Assembly (NCBI GenBank): GCA_910585505.1 | Contig: CAJUFF010000027.1 | Location: forward strand, 1-24,371 | Direction of reading: 5' to 3' | Origin: an uncultured Ruminiclostridium sp. | GTDB lineage: Bacteria; Bacillota; Clostridia; Oscillospirales; Ruminococcaceae | DNA: 24,371 nucleotides | Shown here: one piece after another, positions 1-4,592 of the stretch | How positions within the stretch are numbered: position 1 is the first letter of the stretch | How the letters are laid out: every line of letters starts with the position of its first letter | Notes under the pieces: model-generated | The model's input: the letters and a program-made list of their open reading frames with translations, nothing else | The model's database searches: none | Told to the model about the DNA's origin: nothing | Position numbers and translations under genes: made by a program

Positions 1-31
1 ACTCTTTCCCTACACGACGCTCTTCCGATCT
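1..31 (+). other. Illumina sequencing adapter left in the assembly
   Basis: These bases match the 3' part of the Illumina TruSeq universal adapter (it begins ACTCTTTCCCTACACGACGC and ends in CTTCCGATCT). It is a library-preparation artefact at a contig end. The reading frame of the next gene passes into it, so any residues encoded here are false. Confidence 0.97.
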
Positions 32-943
32 GGCTTGGTATTTGTTTATGGAGTTGTTATGTTTCATTTTACAGGAAATTCAGATAAAAGTATTAGGATC
101 GCCGGAGTAACTGTTCCGATTTCAGAGCTGTTAAATAATGATGAAGATGTATATTCTACATTTTATACCAATACATTTACTGATGAAAATATTACAAATG
201 CAATGAGTAAACTATCATCAGTAGCTGATGAACTTTTCCTAAAAACCGAGTTGGAAGCACAAGCAGGTGCAAAGATTGTTTTTTGGTCGGAACTGAATGG
301 AGCGGTTTTAAAACAAGATGAAGATATGCTGCTGCAACGAGCGTCGGATATGGCAAAACAGGAAGAAATATATTTGATTGTTTCGTTACTGGTGAAAACA
401 CCTTATATGGACTTAAAGGAAAATAAAACGGTAGCATTTAATCCACAAGGAGAACTAATATCCGAATATTTTAAGTATGGACGTTCAATCGGAGAATTGT
501 GCCAAAAAGGAGATGGAATGCTAAAAAGTTTTGATACAGAATATGGTAGAATTGCGCCGTTTATATGTTCTGATATGGCATTTTTGTCTAAAATACAGCA
601 GGCAGGTAGAAATAATGTAGATATACTAATTGTTCCGGCTTCGGATTGGAAAGAAATGACATTATTAGCTGCAAAGACAGCGATTGTGCGTGGGGTTGAA
701 AATGGAAGTAATATAATCAGACATACAAATAACGGAATGTCGATTGTTTCAGATTTTAGAGGTAGTGTGCTGGCACAGACCGATTACTTTCATTCTGATA
801 CAAAGACATTATCTGCACAGGTTATCACGAAAGGGCGATTTACTCTTTATTCGTATATTGGAAATCTATTCGTATATCTGTGTATTTTATATTTATTAGG
901 GAGTTTCATACTTCCAAAAATTAAACGACTAATTAATAAGTAG
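32..943 (+). CDS. Lnt-like carbon-nitrogen hydrolase (apolipoprotein N-acyltransferase family), 5' end missing
   Basis: The gene is open from the adapter junction, so the true start lies off the contig; the TTG at 35 is only the first possible start codon. The remaining ~302 residues have the nitrilase fold with the Glu-Lys-Cys triad in order, numbered from that TTG: E86 in FWSEL, K147 in EYFKYG and C178 in PFICSDM. This matches apolipoprotein N-acyltransferase (Lnt), which transfers an acyl chain to the N-terminal Cys of lipoproteins on the outer face of the membrane. A hydrophobic stretch at the very start looks like the end of a lost N-terminal membrane region. A C-terminal membrane segment (about residues 273-295) is followed by KIKRLINK. 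Similarity is at motif level, so the substrate is uncertain; another membrane-anchored nitrilase-like acyltransferase is possible. The gene is visibly more A+T-rich than the housekeeping genes to the right, which suggests acquisition. Confidence 0.75.
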   Translation, partial: GLVFVYGVVMFHFTGNSDKSIRIAGVTVPISELLNNDEDVYSTFYTNTFTDENITNAMSKLSSVADELFLKTELEAQAGAKIVFWSELNGAVLKQDEDMLLQRASDMAKQEEIYLIVSLLVKTPYMDLKENKTVAFNPQGELISEYFKYGRSIGELCQKGDGMLKSFDTEYGRIAPFICSDMAFLSKIQQAGRNNVDILIVPASDWKEMTLLAAKTAIVRGVENGSNIIRHTNNGMSIVSDFRGSVLAQTDYFHSDTKTLSAQVITKGRFTLYSYIGNLFVYLCILYLLGSFILPKIKRLINK

Positions 944-1003
944 TTAAATTAATATTTGTAGTAGAGAACAAATATATCATCAAAGAGCCAGACGCATAGA
1001 CGC

Positions 1004-1052
1004 AGAGCCGACAGACTTGTGAGAAATCACAGTTTGTCGGCTCTCTTTATGT
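1004..1052 (+). terminator. Long GAAA-tetraloop hairpin, probable terminator of the Lnt-like gene
   Basis: AGAGCCGACA (1004-1013) pairs perfectly with TGTCGGCTCT (1035-1044). The inner sequence continues the stem with one bulged T and closes on a GAAA tetraloop, giving about 18 base pairs in all. A T-containing run (CTTTATGT) follows. It lies 60 bases after the stop codon of the upstream gene. Confidence 0.7.
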
Positions 1053-1082
1053 CTAAAAATATAAACTCTTTACCCTGTCTAT

Positions 1083-1123
1083 CAGCGGCGGCCTTGAATA
1101 AATCAAGGCTGCTGTTTCTTTCT
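1083..1123 (+). terminator. Second hairpin with T-rich tail
   Basis: GCCTTGA (1091-1097) and TCAAGGC (1103-1109) form a perfect 7-bp stem with an ATAAA loop. CAGC (1083-1086) and GCTG (1111-1114) can extend it across an internal loop. TTTCTTTCT follows. It may be a terminator, or a leader structure of the small ORF at 1189. Confidence 0.4.
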
Positions 1124-1164
1124 ATCCTTTGAAAAGTAATGATGCCACAAACACCAACAGATAC

Positions 1165-1188
1165 GGCGGCTAAAAGGAGGTAGCCGCC
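1165..1188 (+). promoter_or_regulatory. Hairpin presenting the Shine-Dalgarno sequence in its loop
   Basis: GGCGGCTA (1165-1172) and TAGCCGCC (1181-1188) are perfect 8-bp complements. The 8-nt loop, AAAGGAGG (1173-1180), is exactly the ribosome binding site, and the ATG follows at once at 1189. The ribosome binding site is therefore displayed on a GC-rich stem. This could favour or gate initiation of the small ORF. Confidence 0.65.
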
Positions 1189-1299
1189 ATGAAGCACATA
1201 TCGTATCGACAAAATCCGACGGTCATTGACATATCAAAAAAAGCCCGACCACCGCCGGGGAAAATCGCGCCCACAAATATGGCCTGTCTAATCATATAA
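1189..1299 (+). CDS. Small 36-residue ORF with a strong RBS, function unknown
   Basis: This ATG-initiated ORF begins MKHISYRQNPTVIDISKKAR and ends TNMACLII before TAA. An AAAGGAGG sequence 8 nt upstream is the best ribosome binding site in this part of the window. The peptide is basic and Pro-rich in its centre (ARPPPGK), with no signal peptide, membrane segment or known motif that I recognise. A good terminator follows 20 bases after the stop. Peptide followed by terminator looks like a leader-peptide or attenuator module whose downstream gene has been lost: after the terminator there is only decayed transposase in the opposite direction. It might instead be a small gene of a mobile element. 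The RBS and terminator argue for real expression; no function can be assigned. Confidence 0.45.
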   Translation: MKHISYRQNPTVIDISKKARPPPGKIAPTNMACLII

Positions 1300-1318
1300 A
1301 TACTGCTTACAATACATT

Positions 1319-1356
1319 TGCGCTTGCCCGTTTTTTGCGGACAGGCGCATTTTATA
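1319..1356 (+). terminator. Rho-independent terminator after the small ORF
   Basis: A 12-nt arm (1319-1330, TGCGCTTGCCCG) pairs with 1338-1349 at 11 of 12 positions, one a G-T pair, around a TTTTTTG loop. TTTTATATTTT follows. It is oriented to stop plus-strand transcription from the 1189 ORF. Confidence 0.7.
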
Positions 1357-1382
1357 TTTTCAAAAATTTTTCCCAAAACCTT

Positions 1383-2137
1383 TCAAAATCTTTGGCAAAT
1401 TTCCGCTGGGTGGAACTGAGGGGTATGAAAGCGGGTGATAAACAGGAAAATACACGCTGTGCCATTACGGATATATTCGTAATCCTCATATTGAACACCA
1501 TTCTTTTTGGAGTGAAAGCCTTTGCGGAAGTCCGCGAAAAATTGTACCGGTTTTTCGTCCATACAAACAACCGGATATTCCTCGTTATACGGACGGCTGT
1601 ATACGCGGCAAGAACATCCTTCCATTGCAGCCACAAACACAGCATTTTGCTCCGGAGGAATGCACCAACACTCTTTCAAATCAGGCTTACATTCATTTTT
1701 TTAAGTACGGATGAAACGGTAGAATGAGAAACGGATTCAATATAACCCAGTTCAACCGTCTTTTCAGCAAGCAACCTAAGCGTCCATTTGGAATACCCTT
1801 TTGGCGGTTCTCCGCAAGCAAGCGCAATTATATGCGCTTCAACCTCTCCGGTCACTTTCGCCGGAACCGGCGGCGTTTCGCGTTTCTTTCTGTTGAGCGT
1901 AGCCTCAAACCCTTTTGTGCAATACGAAGATTTTACTGTTTGTATGGTTGTGTGCGAGGTGTGATACGTCCTTGCAATCTCTGATACAGTCATATAATTT
2001 TCGCTTTGTCTGTCGGAAGCAAGAAGAATATTTGCGCGCAGTATTGTTCGCGCAGGACTTCTCCCCTTTGTCACAATGTCTATAAGTTCTGCTCTGTCTT
2101 CGTTGCTAAGTTCGATTTTGTATTTGATTGATGGCAT
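1383..2137 (-). pseudogene. IS630-family transposase, frameshifted and truncated
   Basis: Reading from 2137 leftward, about 150 residues start MPSIKYKIELSNEDRAELID and carry the N-terminal helix-turn-helix part of IS630 transposases (TVSEIARTYHTSHTTIQTVK). At an A7 run (1702-1696 on this strand) the homology moves to the -1 frame. It continues through KECWCIPPEQN to the first catalytic Asp in VVCMDEKPVQ and on to YEYIRNGTACIFLF. Homology then stops near 1440; the remaining two DDE acidic residues and the C-terminus are missing. Inside the second part, a +1 and a +2 insertion near GCSCRVYSRP compensate each other, another sign of decay. The start has a good RBS (AAGGGGA) and its own promoter. 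The element cannot encode an active transposase; the A7 run may have been a programmed frameshift in the parent. Confidence 0.85.
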
Positions 2138-2166
2138 ATAATTATCCCCTTGTTTTCTTTGAGTTT

Positions 2167-2195
2167 ATTATAGCACATCTTTTCAATTTATGCAA
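2167..2195 (-). promoter_or_regulatory. Promoter of the IS630 transposase remnant
   Basis: On the minus strand TTGCAT (2195-2190) and TATAAT (2172-2167) are 17 bp apart, with TGC before the -10 (extended -10). The transposase start codon is 30 bases downstream. Confidence 0.6.
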
Positions 2196-2216
2196 TATTT
2201 AGATATAACAAAACAC

Positions 2217-2732
2217 TATGGATGTCATCTTTACAAGGACAGAAGCTCCATGCTTGCCGCAGCGGGCACCGATATGCCGAAACGGAAGCCGCTGTCGGAT
2301 TTTACCGACTATTCAATAGACCTCCTCGGAAACTTACGAAGCACCGTCTGACTTGCCCTTTTGATTCGTCATACGATACTTCTCCAGTTTCCGAGGAGGT
2401 CTAATGAAAAACCGAACTTACCGTTACGCGGAAAATAACGTGCTGTTTCCATTCGGATTGAACTATTCGGAGGTTATTTGTACGGAGATCGAATACAGCA
2501 GCGGAATAGCCGAGGTTAAGGCGGAAAACAGCGAAAATGCCGTTCCGAATGTCAGTCTGTGCGGTTTTAAGCAGATAAAGCTCATTGCCGGAAAAACCTT
2601 TCCGTAAAAATACCCGTTCTTGAAAAAGCGTTTGCCGCCGTTGATGAAAACGTGACCGGAAAGCGATTCGACAGCCGCTTTACCCTGTACGCCGGTACTC
2701 ATCAGTCCGATCCGTTAAGCGATGAGCTTTGA
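2217..2732 (+). pseudogene. 3' remnant of a GH3 beta-glucosidase, interrupted and frameshifted
   Basis: Three pieces in order match the C-terminal half of glycoside hydrolase family 3. The first (frame 0, to 2315) ends KRKPLSDFTDYS. The second (from 2404) begins MKNRTYRYAENNVLFPFGLN, the family's YSMKGRTYRY...YPFGYGLSYT region. The third (frame 0 again, 2604-2732) reads VKIPVLEKAFAAVDEN, then SRFTLYAGTHQSDPLSDEL and TGA, the typical fibronectin III-like end. The first break is an inverted-repeat insertion of 86-88 nt; removing it rejoins DYS-MKNRTYRY. The second break, at about 2602-2604, acts like loss of one base. The catalytic domain is absent: the gene is cut on the left next to the IS630 remnant. 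The 2223-2280 part matches less clearly. GH3 enzymes release terminal glucose from beta-glucosides, which fits the glycosidase locus to the right. Confidence 0.8.
2317..2402. mobile_element. MITE-like insertion with near-perfect 18-bp terminal inverted repeats
   Basis: TAGACCTCCTCGGAAACT (2317-2334) is the exact reverse complement of 2386-2403. The centre is 51 nt with no coding content. The insertion splits the conserved DYSM motif of the GH3 remnant: deleting 88 nt between the codon ending at 2315 and the ATG at 2404 restores the reading frame and the motif. The ends fit a 2-bp duplication (AA at 2315-2316 and 2403-2404). A TA duplication of the Tc1/mariner-IS630 kind can also be read, but then excision would leave one extra Ile codon. 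Confidence 0.7.
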
Positions 2733-2787
2733 GGCAATAAATTCATACAAAAGGAAATCCGTATATACTTTATTTTTGTATATCGCC

Positions 2788-2890
2788 GTAAGTCTGACAA
2801 AACCGTTTCCGCTACTGTATCGGTGAACAGCCCACGCTTTGTCCGAACTGCCGCGCAAAATATTTTTCATTGGCATAACCGCACTGCAAG
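2788..2890 (-). pseudogene. AraC-family regulator remnant, copy 1 (end of the HTH domain)
   Basis: On the minus strand this reads CGYANEKYFARQFGQSVGCSPIQ, a stop (TAG), then RKRFCQTYG. It is the second helix-turn-helix of AraC/XylS regulators, whose family form is GYANEKYFARxFKKxxGxSPxxYRK. An in-frame TAG replaces the expected Tyr, and the reading frame upstream is lost within a few codons. The stretch 2733-2787 shows nothing recognisable. Regulators of this family usually control sugar genes, so the parent probably regulated this glycosidase locus. Confidence 0.72.
2796..2884. repeat. Direct repeat R1 (with 4348-4436)
   Basis: These 89 bases match 4348-4436 with 8 mismatches and no gaps; a 4-base indel and divergence follow. 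The shared part is the AraC-type HTH code. The two copies bracket the small CxxC gene and the GH27 gene. Confidence 0.85.
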
Positions 2891-2903
2891 AGCGGCGAGT
2901 ATA

Positions 2904-3101
2904 TTATACAAATAGTGTACACTCCCCACTGTCTCTGTAATACTTTATCCTTTTTTCAATTTCGATTTTATCGCACTGGAAAAATTCTGCAAGGCAGTCT
3001 ATACATAAAAACTCTTTGGCACCCCTGTTTACCAATTTTAAATAAATGGCAATCTCATCGCCGCTTAGATCTTTTTTTCCGCATTTAAAGCAATCCGACA
3101 T
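2904..3101 (-). CDS. Small CxxC zinc-ribbon-like protein, 65 residues, unknown function
   Basis: The start at 3101 is chosen because GGAGGAATT precedes it directly; the frame is open further upstream, but without an RBS and overlapping the neighbouring gene. The product begins MSDCFKCGKKDLSGDEIAIY, with CFKC at residues 4-7 and CIDC near residue 38. The paired CxxC motifs are typical of a single zinc ribbon. Between them lies an amphipathic stretch (IYLKLVNRGAKEFLC), and the C-terminal half is charged and helical (IEIEKRIKYY). No signal or membrane segment is visible. It lies 37 bases after the GH27 stop on the same strand and may share its transcript. I recall similar small zinc-ribbon proteins in Clostridia but know no function. 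A housekeeping metal-binding or nucleic-acid-binding role is a guess. Confidence 0.72.
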   Translation of the reverse strand: MSDCFKCGKKDLSGDEIAIYLKLVNRGAKEFLCIDCLAEFFQCDKIEIEKRIKYYRDSGECTLFV

Positions 3102-3138
3102 AATTCCTCCGTTATTGTACAAATTGAATAAAACCGAA

Positions 3139-4305
3139 TTACACCCTGACCAACTTGCAGCGATAAATGCGGCAGTCATGCGGTTCGAGCTTTATAGCTC
3201 TCCTTTCGGTAAAAACGCCTTCATCTTCACCGCTGAAACACTCGTGGAAGGAAAGCCCGTAACCGCTGAAGTAGGGAAGACCTATGTCAAAAAACTGAAG
3301 CGACATTTCCGAAGCACCGTCGCTTAAATTAAACATTCCGATAGCGTAATCGCCGCCGCATAAGGGCTTTATAAGCGCAAACACATGATCGGGATTGCAC
3401 CAATGCCTGATATGGTAAGGTCCTCTGCCCTCGGGATCCTGATTTATGGCAATAACCTCCCTGTTGCTCAGCAGATTAAGGGCTTCAGCGCTGATTTTTC
3501 TTAAATCGCAGCCTATAATAAGAGGACTGTTCATCATCGCCCACAGCGCAAAGTGGGTTTTATACTGTACATCGGTGCAGCCTGCCAGTCTGCCAGCGAC
3601 ATTTGAAACAAAGTCATTGTCACCTTTTCCGTTCATGCCCACAACGAGCATATCCATATCGTTCCAGCAATATGTGCCGCCGTAACACTCCCTGTCAAGC
3701 TGACTTTCAGCAATTGATTTAATGGACTGCCAGTTGTCCTGTATATCGCCGGTGGAACGGTAAAGATGAGCGCCGCTTTCTCTTATCCAGCGCCAAACGT
3801 CATCGCAGTCCCAGTTGCATACGGAGAAAACTATATCTCTTCCGCAGCTGCGAAGCGCCATGCCCATACGTTTGTATAGATTTTCCCCCACCGAATGAAC
3901 TGGTTTATAGCAATAGTCATATTTCAGATAGTCAACGCCCCACTCCGCAAAGGTAGCCGCGTCAACATACTCATGTTCAAAGCTTCCGGGATAACCGTCG
4001 CAGGTATGAGTGCCGGCACAGGAGTAAATTCCAAACTTTAAGCCTTTTGAATGCACATAATCCGCAAGCGGCTTTATACCGGCGGGAAATTTCTTTTTAT
4101 CGGCAACCAGCCGCCCTTGTTTGTCGCGTTCCAATTCACTCCAGAAGTCGTCAATGACCACATATTCGTAGCCCGCGTCCTTTAATCCGAGTTCCACAAG
4201 CTTGTCCGCAATGTTTCTGATAAGTTCTTCACTGATGTTGGAGCCGAAAGAATTCCAGCTGTTCCAGCCCATGGGCGGTGTTTTTGCGAGAGGTAAATTA
4301 TTCAT
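3139..4305 (-). CDS. Alpha-galactosidase, glycoside hydrolase family 27
   Basis: The 388-residue product hydrolyses terminal alpha-1,6-galactose from galactomannan, raffinose-type or xyloglucan-type oligosaccharides. The GH27 signature PPMGWNSWNSF is at residues 10-20. The nucleophile is D130 in LKYDYC. The acid/base is D187 in RSTGDIQDNW, equivalent to human alpha-galactosidase A D231. The C-terminal part is the usual beta-sandwich. No signal peptide is present, so the enzyme is cytoplasmic and acts on imported oligosaccharides. The start at 4305 is chosen over an ATG 33 bases upstream because AAGGAGA lies 7 nt before it and the PPMGWNSW motif is then at the normal distance. It lies downstream of the GH31 gene on the same strand, separated by an AraC remnant, so co-transcription from the cre-controlled GH31 promoter is possible. 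The catalytic residues and overall length are intact. Confidence 0.93.
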   Translation of the reverse strand: MNNLPLAKTPPMGWNSWNSFGSNISEELIRNIADKLVELGLKDAGYEYVVIDDFWSELERDKQGRLVADKKKFPAGIKPLADYVHSKGLKFGIYSCAGTHTCDGYPGSFEHEYVDAATFAEWGVDYLKYDYCYKPVHSVGENLYKRMGMALRSCGRDIVFSVCNWDCDDVWRWIRESGAHLYRSTGDIQDNWQSIKSIAESQLDRECYGGTYCWNDMDMLVVGMNGKGDNDFVSNVAGRLAGCTDVQYKTHFALWAMMNSPLIIGCDLRKISAEALNLLSNREVIAINQDPEGRGPYHIRHWCNPDHVFALIKPLCGGDYAIGMFNLSDGASEMSLQFFDIGLPYFSGYGLSFHECFSGEDEGVFTERRAIKLEPHDCRIYRCKLVRV

Positions 4306-4344
4306 TGTGTTTCTCCTTTGTTTATTTTTTAATATCATTGGCAG

Positions 4345-4566
4345 GCAGACAAAACCGTTTCCGATACTGTGTCAGTGAACAACCCATGCTTTGTCCGAAC
4401 TACTGCGCAAAATATTTTTCATTGGCGTAACCGCACCGCAATGCAACTTCGATTTTCGCTGCACAATATGAGAAAAATATCATTCTCGGTGCGGCAGCAT
4501 ATTTCGTGTTCGGTGCAGGCTCGTTTAATCTCCCGTTTTCCCGAAGCGGCGGATTTGCTTTTGTGA
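4345..4566 (-). pseudogene. AraC-family regulator remnant, copy 2
   Basis: On the minus strand, fragments in two frames can be read. The HTH part is KIEVALRCGYANEKYFAQ, stop, FGQSMGCSLTQYRKRFC, where C-to-T type changes turned the expected RQ into Q-stop. The other frame, to the right, gives REIKRACTEHEICCRTENDI. This copy is longer than copy 1 and keeps the YRK that copy 1 lost, while copy 1 keeps the RQF that this one lost. It lies between the GH31 and GH27 genes on their strand. It is clearly non-functional. Confidence 0.7.
4348..4436. repeat. Direct repeat R1 (with 2796-2884)
   Basis: This is the partner of 2796-2884: 81 of 89 bases are identical in the same orientation. Different stop codons in the two copies show that they decayed separately after duplication or independent acquisition. 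Confidence 0.85.
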
Positions 4567-4592
4567 TTTGAATTTTATAAATTTCTGCATTT

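Noticed and set aside
1335..1727. 130-codon open frame on the plus strand
   Set aside because: It runs antisense to the IS630 transposase remnant and shows no homology.
2222..2404. 60-codon ORF on the plus strand
   Set aside because: The GH3-like signal is in a different frame, and the ORF runs through the inverted-repeat insertion.
2386..2406. GAGGAGGTCTAATG looks like an RBS and start codon
   Set aside because: The purine run is an arm of the inverted repeat, and the ATG is an internal Met of the GH3 motif YSMKNRTYRY.
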